From Bugulina stolonifera (taxonomy: Eukaryota > Bryozoa > Gymnolaemata > Cheilostomatida > Bugulidae), in contig OW285197.1 of NCBI GenBank assembly GCA_935421135.1, positions 4,273,350-4,337,349 on the forward strand: 64,000 bases of DNA, in the 5' to 3' direction. How positions within the stretch are numbered: position 1 is the stretch's first letter; each line of letters starts with the position of its first letter. Below, one piece after another: positions 11,936-25,400 of this stretch. The position numbers and the translations under genes are program-made. The notes beneath the pieces were generated by a model that was given only the letters and a program-made list of their open reading frames with translations, did not search any database and had not been told where the DNA came from.

Positions 11936-12605
11936 ATGACTTGGACGCAGCTCTGGGCTACATTAGAGGGTTGTCTTGTACACTGCAGATCAGAGTTTAG
12001 ATAACTAGCATGATAAAAGTATTTCAAATTTTCTTTTGGCGGGAGACTAGCACTAAAAGTATCGAAACATAAAGAATAGAAACCACAATAGTTTTATTTA
12101 GCTGAAACTACTTTAAATAATTATATTCAAACAACTCCATGATTGTAGGACATAATATACATGATATTATTTATGTAATATGACATGCTAGAAAGTACCA
12201 CCTGTGATATACTACATTGTATTATGTGTCTAAACAATGAACTCGTGTATTATAACTCTACATACATGATTTGTAACATTGTACATATGTGCAATACTGT
12301 ACTTGGTTGATTGCACGAATTGGGTAGGTAAAAGTACTGGTACAAGTTGATAGTTGTCCTCTCTCTATTACTAGAATCTGGCCTCTATTTTACTAGTAAA
12401 TTTAGTGCTTTTTGTAATTGATTAACTGTGCTCCATTAAGTAGAGGTGATGTCGATTAAATGTTAAGTATTTTATAATAATTATTCTTTGCACTGTGAAA
12501 TCTAGCGAAGGTACATGACTGCACATGTAGGCTATAAGTTATAATAAAACAACTATTACCAATATAATATGATTTACAAGATGCGCTCCTCTCATTTCGG
12601 TAGAG
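11936..12605. other. Intergenic spacer 3' of receptor gene R1
   Basis: AT-rich sequence with no supported gene or repeat. It ends at the probable R1 poly(A) signal. Confidence 0.5.
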
Positions 12606-12611
12606 TTTATT
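12606..12611 (-). terminator. Probable poly(A) signal of receptor gene R1
   Basis: AATAAA on the minus strand (TTTATT on plus), about 45 nt beyond the stop codon of the candidate last exon (12655). It supports that exon as the 3' end of R1. Confidence 0.5.
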
Positions 12612-12654
12612 GTAAAGAAGAAATTTTCATTTCAATTTCTTGCAGACAGAGAAC

Positions 12655-12737
12655 TTAATATCTTTTTGGAGGTAGAGGTGGGGCATATTCATATTCTTCC
12701 GCATCCAACCTTGGTTTCGTTACTGCCATTTGCTTGA
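12655..12737 (-). CDS. R1 candidate last exon with EEYEYAPPLPPKRY tail
   Basis: Acceptor CTACAG at 12738-12743, then an open frame ending LDAEEYEYAPPLPPKRY and a stop. PPLPPKR fits a class II SH3-binding pattern (PxxPx[KR]), and the two tyrosines in EEYEY sit in an acidic setting typical of SH2-docking sites. It needs a phase-1 upstream exon, whereas the exon ending at 13508 leaves phase 2. Either a short exon lies between them or this exon is spliced differently. The nearby AATAAA supports it being terminal. Confidence 0.5.
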
Positions 12738-15700
12738 CTGTAGAATGCATGGGTTTAAGGCTAAAAGTGTTAAGCAATGATGAGAATATTGTTATTCACA
12801 TAACATATCTTATTGTCTTCTGGATGAATTATCGGACAGCAACCTGTTGCATTTCAAATCTCACCCTTAGCGCACCACATCCATCCTAGTTACCTCTGTG
12901 GAATAAGGATGGATGTGATTCGCTAAGGGCGAGGTTTGAAATGCAAAGGTTGCTGTCCGATAAGTCACAAGTTGAAGACTCTGTAAGACCTGAATGTAAG
13001 AGTAGAGTAGACACTCTCGTCGACACCATCTTAAGTTATACACAAACTCAACTCACTCTGAGTGTATAATCTCTATTTCACTATTTACTTGTATACTCTA
13101 TAAGCTATGCCATACTATTGTATCATTTTATGTGTGACTAATTGCCAGCTCACTTTGTGGCAGAGATTTATTGTGTCTCAGTAAAACCGTTCCTAAAACA
13201 AACTATGTCACTAGTTGCAAGGAAAATACTATTACACTTCACACTAGATAAATAGCAATATTATAGACAGATAACAATTGATTTTATTCAGGAATACCCA
13301 GCGGCATATCACACTCAGCTAGGTGTGCCTGGTAATGATATTATTTATTGCAAACAAGACGATTTTCCTTGAGAGCAAGTATTCAGTGGTTAAATGCCAC
13401 CTCATGCCCTAATATGTCCTCTTTTGTCTTAAGATAGTATTATCTAAATCTCATAACTCGTCTCTGTGTTGAACAGCATGACTAACAACATGAGAGATAA
13501 TACTTACTCTTGTGATACCCCTGGCGATGCAGTCCTTGCACTGTGGGTGACACTGTTGTTCTGTGTCTCTACTGAACCAGTTTTTGTGGTAACAGTAGCT
13601 GCAGTATATGGTAAGGAGCTGAGGGGTATCCGCGGAGTGAACTGTGGAGTCATTTGGATTTGTCTTACAGCTAATTCGTCTCCCTCCCTCCTTTTTTTAA
13701 TCCTTATCCCTCTCTGCCTGGTGAATGCAAACATACACACAATAGCATATTGTTAACTAAGTGTATGAAGGTCCTTGCTTCCACCAAACCATTGCTTAAA
13801 GTCAAACCTGACTTTGAGGTTATGAGATATAGTAGTGAATGTGAGGAAAAAAGATAATACTGTACATGAAAACAAATTAGTACATGAGGTTATTTTAGCA
13901 GAAAGCTTGAATAGGATTAGTCAATGCTAGTACAGACGTGTTCTATGTCTTGGACTGCTTCGTTACGTTACGCATTCATAGTAATTTTAAATGATGTGTG
14001 CTTCAACACAAGCTGTAGTTGAATTACTAGCTGTGACCTGTCGAGAGGACCATGAACTTTTCCTACTTCTAACCAATTCACATAGCTATAAGTTTCTTGT
14101 AAATTTCTACTTTGACAGGCTATAACCACTAATCATGCATGATTTACATAATGTAGTTGTTAATAACTACCTCGTGTAAATCATGTAATCGTTAGTGGCT
14201 AGAGCTGGTTAAAGTGGAACTTTACAAATAGCGTTTGGCCCTCCTCATGTTTGATTCTGATAGTGGGTCACAATTTATCTCCATACTGTAGACACAAAAA
14301 TAGGGATTGATTCAATTTATTACTGACATTCCCGTTGAATAGATTCAGTTAAAAATATTCATTTTCAGCCAAGTTTATAATTTTTGCGTCTCTTTTAGTG
14401 TAACAGACGAATCTAAACTAGAGCGCCGGTATAATTATTGTTTTTTTAAGAAAGATCAGATGGCGGTCTGATAATTAAATTAGGGTGAAGCAACTAAAAT
14501 TGAGATGGGTGCACACTGTATACTCCCATAACCACACTTCGAACACTGTGTGCATGTACATGTACATGTCTAATGTGCCAAGCAATGATGCCAAATAACA
14601 AATTAGCTGACAGTATACGCCATGTACAATGATTTTCAAAACTACTCACATTTCAACTTGAGGCATGGCTTTGGTATACATGTAGTTCAGTTTAAGTTTT
14701 TGGAATAGTTTATTGATGATGGTACAGAGTATCAGTATTGCAACCGGAATGACTACAAGCAACACAACTGTTAGAATAACTTGGTTTCTTGTAAAATCAG
14801 CCTCCGATTTGGGTTCTGTGAATATAAATATAAAGTATCAATAATTCATCAAGATATTGAGATGTAAACGATTACATGTATTATGATTTATAATTAAAAT
14901 GTTTATTGTTTGTGAAGAAACATTTGCTGCTGAACAATGAATATCTCTAGCTTCACCCACTAAAATTTGAAGTCATAATAATGCTTATCGAAACTTGTGT
15001 CCCTGACCCAGAAGTCTATTCAGACACTATAATACTGGGTCAACTACTGCTGGAGTATAGAACTATTGCAATGTATAGAACATTTTATGAGCTCTGTAGA
15101 TTGTACTAAAATTTCTGTAACATAGATATTATATTGTACATGTAGAATTTAGATTATTATTAGTTTTAGCTAAACTTTGAAGTCATGAAGTCACACAGCT
15201 CTTATTGTCGTTCATTCAACATCAAATAGCTAGAATGGAGCTCGGCTGACAAATCAACTATCCAATGAAAACCTTTTACATTGTATATACAAGTGGAATC
15301 GTGCTAAAACACTCAGATAGACGCAATTCTCAAGTTAACATTCATAGCCTAGTCAGACTTAATAATCTCTCAAAATCTACGGGACCGTAGAAACTCGCAG
15401 CAGATACTGAAGGGCAACGAACAATATTTACCATATTCAATATTGATAAGTTAAGTCATACCTACCAGCGTCATTATCAGCCATGTTCATGACCTTGACA
15501 GCGATGCAGGAAAGAGTACTCGCTTCTACAAAGTATGTCATCCCCGTATTAAGAATGACGTAGTGAGACTCTGCTAGTTCGTACTTGACTCTTGTAGAAG
15601 TTGTCTCTACCAATTTTAACTCGCAGTCAGTATAATTACTGCAAGGAAAGTACAAAAAATTACTCTAAATAGATATCTAAATTTCTTGGCAACATTGAAG

Positions 15701-18700
15701 GTATTCCCCCTCTTTTGACACAAGCTCAATAATTTATGCTAAATATTGCACTGCTGTATTATAATATAAATTATTAAATTGAATATTGCTATAAATTACC
15801 TAGCGCCGATGACGGCTGTTAGTATTAGTGATTTATTACATGTCATGTGATCAATCACTTGATAGAAGTAAGCTCCATTCTGCAGTGGATACCTGGGATC
15901 ATAAGATATGCCATCATATATGCCTTCTTCCATCTTCACTGTGAGACAGCCTGTCCATGTGAATAATAGAAACTAACTTCGCTTTTTTAACCAAATTATC
16001 TGTCTTGACACATCATTATAAAAGAGTTTACATTTAGTATTAATAGTGAACAACTCGGTATTGTAAGAGCTGTATCATAATTTTAGTAGAAGATTCCTAA
16101 GCCTTACATGTTGATAGTTCAAAGGTTGGAGTTAGCGTCCCTTTGCTCTTACCATTACCCCTTGAACAACAGTTTGTCATGTACAATATGTAGATTGGAA
16201 ATGCTAGCTAATAAAGAGGAAGAATTTCCATAATTGAACAGAATCAATCAAACAGCTGAATAGCTTATATTACATAGAGCTAATCAATAGGGTGTGCCGG
16301 TGCAAGGGAAGATGATGTCATCTGCTACAAATTGATATCAAACTAAGGCAGTCTATGTCATGTCAGTAACCCAGTTATTAACCATGTTATAAAGCACATG
16401 GAAAGGCTTTTATTGAATAACTTTTCTATTAACCAAGAGTTTATAAATTCCCTCTACACTGTTGGTAACATGATACTTAGCCATATATATTCGCCAGTCT
16501 TTTTATTTGAAGCACCAAAGAACTGTAACTATTGGAAGAATTTCCAATTATTTAAGGCTATATTACAATGCAAAAGCTTCTTCATATTGTTTATAAACTC
16601 CTATAATTGAATGGAGGTGGTCAGTAGCCTACCTTCTGATTCACGAAAGTAGATAGAAAAGATTATAGCACAACAGAAGTTGTTTTACCTTGCCTGGTGA
16701 CAGTAAATTTCTTTGAGCAATTGCGAGAAGATTCATTTATGAAGTAAAATTGTCCTTCTGAAACTTCCACAGAAATTCTCCTAGTAATTGTAACATTCAT
16801 AGATGATGTTCCGTTTGCCAGCAATACCATAAAGCTTTCTTCACATACATTTGGTTCCCTAAAAGATTACTACCTTATGTAAAAAATAAGTTGATTCCCT
16901 ATTAAGAAAAGAGAAAGAGCAGACCATTTAACAGGTTGAGGTTCTGCGTAGGCAGCCTCCAGCATAATGTCTCTTACATTATGCCATTGAGCTGGAAATA
17001 CGGGGGCCAGTTAATGGCTTTACAATAACATCACCCTTTCTCAACAACTTCAACTCTAAATTAAGGAGCTAAACAACTACACGTGTTACATTCATGCTAC
17101 CCTGAAATCTTGAAGAAGATGAATTTAGTTGTTAAGAGGTTATATGTAATGTATGTCAAGTTTCTAATTTAGTGAAAGAAATTGACTTGCAGTTTGACCG
17201 AGAAAGTTTATTTCTATCATAAACTGCACTAATTACCAGAAAGAAACAGACTAATAAACTAATTGTGATGTAATTACAATCATTCTGTATAAATGTTATA
17301 AAAACTCCAATCAAATTTGAATCAAAGACATTACCTACTGTCAACTGCTTTCAACACTCTAACACAATTGTTGTCTACAGTGTAGATGTAGGTGTAGATC
17401 CCAGGGTCTAGAGAGAAACTAGTGTCGTCTTGGACCTTGATTCTCTGTTGATTTATCACTCCTGTCTCTGATAAATTATCTGTCTCGCAATATGTCATTG
17501 CCGTAACTAAATATATGCAAGACAGTCTCATATACCGGCATGTTTGAGCAAAACCAATTATAACACTGACCACTACATAAAACTATCGGTTGTGCCATAC
17601 AACATATTGTGTAGCTAATACATGTATATGTGTGATTTTTTTCAAGATTTCAGTGTGCATCTAGTCAGTTTACTTTCAAGATGATGAAACTTTACAGACT
17701 CAGGGTTGGAGAGAGAAATTATAGCACATTTAATGTTCAATCTGTTGGGTTTTCTACATTGTTTTTCCACTGTTGGTGCACATGGCTGTGCATGCACGTG
17801 GTAAAATGAAGCAATATTGAGGTGTTATTGTGCTAGTTCAAGATTGAACTAACTCCTGATTATTACATAGTAATGAGCAGTGATTGCCTAGTTGGTTGCT
17901 TAGTTAACTATGCATGTACTTTGACCGAGATAAGTCCGAGTTGTTACTTATTGACTAAGAGCTAACATGAGTCCTAGATATTTCACAATAATAGAAATAA
18001 AGGTGAGGTCGGACTTCTTATGGTCGGTCATATACAGGAAAAGATACATTAAGTACTATGGATTCATAATATTAGTAATAGTGTCAATAAAAAAATGTTT
18101 TTCTCATTACAATACTTTTTTTTAATTTGGTGAATATTTGATCACAAGCCTAGCCCAATGGACTGGCGGTGAGATAATGGGTAAGGCTGCAATGGCTGTG
18201 CTAAGGTTTTTGCTCTCAGTTTGCAGGCAGATCAGAGCACATCTGTGGTACAAGGACCCAGTAGTTAGTAGACATCAGTGGGATTCGAACCCTGAACCTC
18301 AGCACTTTCACCCACTGAGCCACCTCCTACTCTTTGCTGATTTGCTATGGTTTTAAATTCAAATTGGTGTTGGTTAAACAAACTGTTTTCTTGGAACTGG
18401 TCTAGGATGAGTAAATCTCAATAATATGGCATACATCGCACTCCAGTAACTTATAATACAGGATGTAGAGTAAGGTGGAAGGCATTGATGCTGTGAGCCG
18501 CTACCCCTCATTGAGTGGAGACCATTTAAAAAAACAAGAAATCATACACCATTATGTTTTGGGAATAAAAATACACGTGCATGCCAAACCAAACTACAAT
18601 GTATACACATAAATGGCAAATCTATGTCTTCCTGTGATGGCTTGCTTTTAGTCGAAGTGCGAGCAGAGTATTAGATTAAACATGATAAGCGGAACGTCAA

Positions 18701-21288
18701 GACAACCGGCTAAGTAGCCAAATTGATATTTTCATACCTATTAATAACTCCACAATTTAGATGTACATACCTTTCTTGTTAATGTATGTGTAGAGTCAAA
18801 GGTCAAAAGTATAAAAATCACTCAAAATAGACTAACTGGTCACATACAGTTTATCCCATTCAACTGATTCTACATGTATATAAAATTTTGACAGCCATTT
18901 TATGTACCATACTTGATAATCTTACCTCGCATGTAATATATGGCACCATTCCATCCAATAGCAAGTTCATTTTGTGGTAATACTAACAGCGAGGTTACTG
19001 AAACCACATCGCAACTGTTATTTTTAACTCCTGATAGCTGTAGGGTGCCTTGCTCACAGTAAATGTATGTTTTGGAGTTCGCCCTATTTACAAATGACAA
19101 CACTCCATTTTGAATTTCGACATCTAGTCCCTGTTCAACCCTGATACGTGTGTTAAGGCGAAGAGATGATTTATTTCCCGTGTAGTAGTAAAAGACTTTA
19201 AACTTTTCAGGTGTCCTAGTCAGGAGAGACTCAAATTTTAGAGTTTTAACACTAGCCTTAAGAATATCAACGAGCCTGATTCTCATTTCATTTTCAAGGA
19301 CATAAAACTTTTCCTTGTTACTGCCTCTTGCAGCCAATGAAATTATTCTGCCAAATTTGGCAGTGTTCAAACTCCCATCTTGCTTGCCTTTTGAAGTGCA
19401 GTTTCCTGTCAGCCATTGAATGTAGCTCCTATAGCGGTCATTGCTATGTCGTCCAAAAAGACAATGAGTATTTCTGTAATGTAAAACTGTTAAAGATCTA
19501 GTCAGTTGGTGGAAGTCTTCCACCTTCAAGCGACTCTTATTGGTAATCTGTTGAACACTTTTGTCTTTTGTCACGTTATCCCAAATCCCACTCATTTTAC
19601 TTGATTTAAATCTAAATCCAGAAGAATCCAGATATAGAAGATCATTCTTGTCTTTTAAATAAATCTCAATTCGCTTTACCTCTCCCCCAATACTCGTAAC
19701 TCTTTCCAGTTTCCTCAAGTCATAATACCTATGATATACACTTGTACATATGCAATAAATGCAATAGTTTACATGTGTATGTAGATAGAAACTATACTGT
19801 TCATCCACGTTGTCTTCCATGTATGACATGATGTGACGAAAAAATGTGGCATATTCGGATATTGCACCATGCAAGCTTTTTAAATAGCAATCTGCAGCAA
19901 TAATAGTTTATTTTATTCAATAACGTTGTGCGCCTTATTTTTATAAGGAACTTGAGCTATCAGCTCACCAAGTTCTCACCACTGCCCTTCAATCACTGCC
20001 TATTATTAACCCAGCATGAAGCAGTGCTACAAGAAGGGGTGTTGCCATATTTGCTTGCCTTATCAAATGATCCATGGTGTACATTTTTACATACATCTAT
20101 GAAGCATTGCAGTTGTATTATCTTAAATATTGAATAAATATAAAGTACACATTGACCAACATGTACATGTAAAATAATAGGTTCTGGATTTACCTGTAAG
20201 TACGAGATGCTCTGTCGATTTTAGTTGAGGTGTTGGACTCGCTCACCACAATCTATGTTTAGAAAAAACATTTGAAATACATTTTACTAGTTTTCATTCA
20301 CAGATGTTACACTGTTTACACAGCATATACATGTATACATGTATATGTGTTACAATTTTACTTTGCTGCAAGAGATATATATAAGCATATTGCTAGACCA
20401 GACCTTCCGTTCCCCAAATATTATAGTGGAATTTATTGCATGCAGGCCGTCCAAAATGATTCATTGGCGTAGTTTTTGGTTTAGAAAACAAGCTACAGCA
20501 AGTAGTTAACCCTTGGTAGACCGATTTCGATAATATCGGGATTGGAATTACTAAGCATTCTGCTCAGTACTCTAGCTTGATAGTACATTACAGTTAATAT
20601 ATAAAATTACATGTACATGTACAATTACTGTACACACAGGCTGTATGTATGCTATGTGGAGCAAAAACCAGAACTAAGATACATGTAACTCCAGCAGTAG
20701 TGGAATTATCAATGTTTAGTTTAAAATATGAAAAATGACTGTGCCTTTATAATTACCATTTTGAAGATATTTTGTTTATAAAAACATACTGTGTACATTG
20801 TATTACAAGTATTCTGGGGAATTTTACTTTTACATCATACGTATAAGCTATATCACTATAAACACCACACCATTGCTGGAAGCCACTTGATCATGCTAAC
20901 TGTTACACAATGCTAAAATATCTCGCACAATATCCTGCAAAATATCCTACAAAACCACTCTATCCATTGCACCATGCTAACACCACACTAACCACCTAAA
21001 CACCACAGTAATCACTACGTCCTAGTAACCGCCAATATAATAATAATAAATAATAGATATTATACTGGTACATTTAATTGTTCTTGGTATTCTGTGACAC
21101 AATACTGCGCACCTGTGCTTGCAGCGATTAATCTCACGACCGTGTTACCTGAACTACATGTACATGTAAAATGTAAATGTATGCAATATAAGACTATGAC
21201 ATACATAAATACATGTATATAGTACAATATGCTCATATCAAATCATGTGACTTACTCCAACCAGTGCTGTTAGTATCATCAAATCCAT
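12655..21288 (-). CDS. R1: NHL-like type I membrane receptor with two membrane-proximal modules
   Basis: Exons in order: 21288-21256 (MDLMILTALVG, signal peptide), 20252-20194, 19728-18926 (803 nt), 17506-17335, 16858-16689, 15950-15800, 15638-15466, 14815-14650 (TM, VILTVVLLVVIPVAILIL), 13717-13508, and a tentative last exon 12737-12655. The first nine encode about 645 residues. The big exon carries GNCTSKGKQDGS, AKFGRIISLA, KFYVLENEMRIRLVDI, which resembles the NHL-repeat pattern of extracellular beta-propellers (G.C...G..DG, then A.F..I, then YV.....IR.V). Four ~50-57-residue Cys-containing exons form two tandem copies of a two-exon module. The tail holds a basic QRGIRIKKRREGDE stretch and a Ser/Thr-rich region. 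Exon phases all close except from 13508 to 12737 (phase 2 into a phase-1 start), so a small exon is missing or another 3' exon is used. Ligand and function unknown. Paralogues: R2 and R3. Confidence 0.8.
12831..12962. mobile_element. 132-bp foldback/MITE-like hairpin in an R1 intron
   Basis: Two arms of about 55 bp (ATCGGACAGCAACC ... CATCCATCC and its near-complement) separated by roughly 20 bp. The outer boundary TTATCGG/CCGATAA is compatible with a TA target duplication. Confidence 0.75.
18140..18331 (-). mobile_element. tRNA-derived SINE in an R1 intron
   Basis: On the minus strand from 18331: an A box TGGCTCAGTGGG, then about 30 bp on a B box GGTTCGAATCC, the internal Pol III promoter of a tRNA head. 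About 140 bp of non-tRNA body follows. The tail boundary is uncertain. It differs in body sequence from the SINE at 29.6 and 46.5 kb. Confidence 0.75.
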
Positions 21289-22001
21289 TTCCTGTCCTGA
21301 GCTTTAACTAATTTCAACTTAATGCTGATGACATACTGTAGCAACAATGGAACTTTAAATAGCACAATGTGATGCCATACCATTGTTAGTAAGACTATTA
21401 TAATTATTTAGATTTTTAGCAACTTATAAGCTATAGGTTTAATGCAGTTGTCCCACATAACTTCCCTATTAATGGAAAAAAAACTTACTGCAAGAGTGAT
21501 TAGGCATTGTTTCACCGTCAAAATTTAAGCTCTACATGTTGCACTACACGTACACACATGCACACGCACACGCACTCGTACACATACACGTATACGTACG
21601 CGTACACCTACGTGTAGATGTATGTATACACATACACTACACTAACTAAACATCATACATGTACACTAAACTATGCATACACTACACTAGACATCATATC
21701 CGACACTGTCCATGCCCTGTGCTAGACATATACTGTGGAACAGTGTAACCCAATAATTTCCCTTGGCTTGGCTTGCTGATTTCTACAGAATTTACAATCT
21801 GAACAAAATCCAAAACTATCAGTTCGACATCTTCTCTGAATTTTTTGTAAATTGGAGGTACTTGATGTGGTTGCAACGGATAACTTACAGTATTTATTTT
21901 CGCTGTTTCAGTTCTTTTACATGCGTTTGCCAATATCTTTAACATGCATTTACTTAGGAATGAAACACAAAAGAGAAAGGTGAAGCTTGTAGCCGAATGA
22001 C
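21289..22001. other. R1 5' flank and IF gene 3' flank
   Basis: Contains a low-complexity run of ACACG/TACGT words (21545-21640) and an 83-codon minus-strand open frame at 21694-21945 with no recognised motif or splice support. It separates two same-strand genes by about 0.7 kb. Confidence 0.5.
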
Positions 22002-22007
22002 TTTATT
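22002..22007 (-). terminator. Probable poly(A) signal of the IF gene
   Basis: AATAAA on the minus strand, 360 nt beyond the stop of the distal last exon (22368). By eye I find no AATAAA on this strand between 22410 and 23392, so both 3' forms may share this site. Confidence 0.5.
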
Positions 22008-22367
22008 TCATACAATATAAATTTCCACAGATAACAACTACCTACAAAATAATATTTCTGCAGAATACCGCTACTGACAAAGACAGTGTTTATTATACAG
22101 TATAATAATATATCACAGCGAAAGCAATCTATTTCAGTCAACTGTATCCATTAACTTGAATTATATATTCCTCGGCAATTAAATATTAGAAAAGTATAAA
22201 ACACACATAAAATATAAGCAGTTTATAACAATAAATATAATTCTAACTTCGAATTATTATGTAATAGGTTAATAATGTCTCTTCCAAATTTGTATTCTTT
22301 CACATTAAGTCCGATCAAGTTGTTTGCTGATTGGACAGGATTTGCAGGAATTCTGCTGTCTGATTGG

Positions 22368-22409
22368 TTACTGAGCATAGGTTGTCTTCTGAATGTGTGT
22401 GGCTTTGTC
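22368..22409 (-). CDS. IF alternative last coding exon, DKATHIQKTTYAQ end
   Basis: Acceptor TTGCAG, then phase-0 codons DKATHIQKTTYAQ and stop. Joined to ...SPAGE it gives GEDKATHIQK, like the GEERATHxQ end known from protostome cytoplasmic IFs. I regard this as the ancestral C-terminus. Confidence 0.8.
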   Translation of the reverse strand, partial: DKATHIQKTTYAQ

Positions 22410-25400
22410 CTGCAATACAAACAACAGAAAAATACAACCCAAGGCATATGTACATGTAGAGTTACTAATATCTAGCATTCTACTTGTATAGATGTTCCTC
22501 ATCATTGCATGAATAAAATAACTATTGCATAATTTTACCTGGACATTATTTTATCTTACAACGAACAAAATTCATGTTGAAACATTTTGCATTGTCTTTA
22601 GAATTTGCATAGAACATTGATTACAAGTTTCAAGTTGAAACCCCCACTGATAGAAAATTGTGGCATGCAAATACAACACAAACAGCATGCAGTTACAAAA
22701 CTTAGTTTGCGGTATTATTTAACGGCTACTTGTGCGATCATTGTCATGTACTATTTGAAACGAGAGTTATGATCTAACGGTGCACTTCTGCAATTTATGG
22801 TATTACTTTTATAAATTGAGAAATCTTTTGAATTTAAAATGTCAAGCTTAAATAACCCACAGATTTAGCATTCAAAATTAATTCGAAAATAAGTCAAGAC
22901 CTTTCGGTTACGACACGGCTGTCGTTACACACAAGCGTTTGAAGATAGCTAATTCAGAAAATATTAATTTTAACTTTAACTGACAAAGTACTTATACGAC
23001 AAAGTAATTACATTAATTCCCATGAGTGTCCATTACTTTACATGAGCACAGGATATACAACACGTATTGAACATGCAGAGAGCAGTAGCTGAATATAGGC
23101 ATGAGGTCACATTAGTCGGAGAGGAAAATGGATGGAAGGGAAAAGCTAAATTTTGGTTTACAAGATATTGAAAATTTCATTTCTTCAATATAGATTTTAG
23201 GCTATGAATAGGGGAAATCCTGTCCTATATTCAGCTACGAACAACCAAGTACATGATACCACATGTATATAAATACTCATTAGCCACAAAACCGAATGTT
23301 AAACTAAATATATGAAGGAGGCCTGCTAAGCTAAGCCAGGCAGCGAATGGGCAAAGTACCCTGGGTAGAATATTGCTTCTTACATAATGCTTCTAAATGG
23401 ATGGCTTTGGTGCCTGCTGCTGAAGCTCCGCCCTTTCCTAATATTGAATATATAACAGTGTTTAAATTCTGATACAGAAGTATCTATGGATAGAATGATC
23501 AACCATTGGTCTACTTTGGTTGATAGATACACATCAAGTGATGTGACATACCCATCACGATATTCAACATGAAAGCCATGTTAGTATTAGTCAAATCACC
23601 CAAAATGCATCAGCGAGATTGAATTTAATTTATTCTTTCCCTGTAACTGTGAGTAGATTTAAGAGCTTTGCATACTGTTAATACACATAAGCCGTTGTAT
23701 TTACAAATATTTATCTGGTTGCTTCTCTTTTTATTTTTCCATATTAGGTTTTCTACCTTGTGTGCAGTGATGTGTTTGCAGAAAGCAGTGCTATGTGTGA
23801 CCATTAATCATGATACATATACAGTCTACTCTATAAATATAACTAGAGGTCAGACTGGTTATGTATGATCTGTATACTGACCTCTCCAGCTGGGCTGACG
23901 AGTGTGGTGGTCACCTGACTTCCTGTGCCCCAGTTATCTCGCTCATACTCCAGGGCATCGGCGGGTCCCTTGTCCTTAGCGTATACCTATTGGACAACAT
24001 ACAGTGACATAAGACGACTGTTCAGGGATATGGGTGTTAAATTGCAAATATATGAAGTCTAATTTTTATTCATTCACATTGTATTGATTGTTAGTAATAG
24101 GGAAAGAAATTCTGAAAACTTTCCTATAATCTACAAAACCGGCTGAATCAATTTTGGTGGTTTTGAGATTGTATAAGTATTTTCTCGTACCTTCACACTT
24201 CTGTTTTCTCTTGAATTACCAAGTGTCATTCCATCGGGGAAGGTGAACATTGTCATTGCCTTACCATCAACCTAAAGAACACAAATCAAGATGCTGACCT
24301 GGCTGTAACTGAGTCTCCGATTTAGCACAATAATCGGCATCCAATTTCCATAGATAGTTGGTAAATAATTGAGTTCTTGGAACTGCACTAGGCATAATGT
24401 CTGTTCATTTAGGGCTATGTACAGAGTAATTATGGGAAGGTAGGATCTGGACGTGCAACCAACTTCATCAGAGTGACCTTTTTTATCAAAGATTCTGCAT
24501 ATCGAGTTAAGATCTGTGGTTCTGCTTAAATAATTTGGCAAACTCATACATATTGACTACATTATACAATCAGATGCAGCTTTAGACAAATACCTTTCTG
24601 CCGACCTTCCAGCCTCCAATGGTCTCCTCTTTTCTGCCGGTATTCTCTACCTCAATCCAGTTTCCAGCTGGGTCAACCTGAGGGTATAGAATTTCCATAG
24701 TTTTAATGCTTGCCATGTCAATTTAAATAGCACAGTTTAAACTTCTATCAGTTAGCAAAAATCCAAACTGATTTAAAAGTCTAGAACTGCCCTCAGATTT
24801 GAAATAACAGCTATTTGATTAGAACTCTGTAGTGATTTGATTTCTAGTACCAAAACCTTGAATATCAATATGCCATTTGTTTACTAGTGAGGAAGTCATT
24901 ATATTATGCGTGGCTGTAGGAGTCTGGCAGAGACCACATACCTGGCTGATAGCTAGTGGCCCCTTTGCAGATCTTTGGAAAGTAGTTTTCTGAGACATCT
25001 GTCCTGTCATGATTGCTTGCTGACCTAATAATGAAGTTATAATATTGCGTTCAAGTCACAATAACCATATATACATGTATACAGTGCCAAGATCTGAGTA
25101 GCCATTCTGGTAAAGTTGCGACTTTTATTAGTATTAATAACACATCAAAGTGGCAATGTGATATGTGTAAAAGTACTGTGTGGTGTGTAATACAATGTTC
25201 ACTTGACGTCGATATACTGCTAAGCATCATTACTTTTCCATGCGTAATTCACTCTGTTGTTATTATCTGAGTAATCTTTAAAAATCACAGCAAATTCTAA
25301 ATCTAACACGACAAGTTTTAACAACATTTAACGTGTGGCCATACAATGTATACATAGCATGCACATTACAACTCAACATAAATAGCATAGCAAAATCTAA

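Noticed and set aside
21694..21945. 83-codon minus-strand frame as an extra gene or IF exon
   Set aside because: It lies beyond the IF poly(A) signal, shows no acceptor or donor in frame with neighbours and no recognisable motif.
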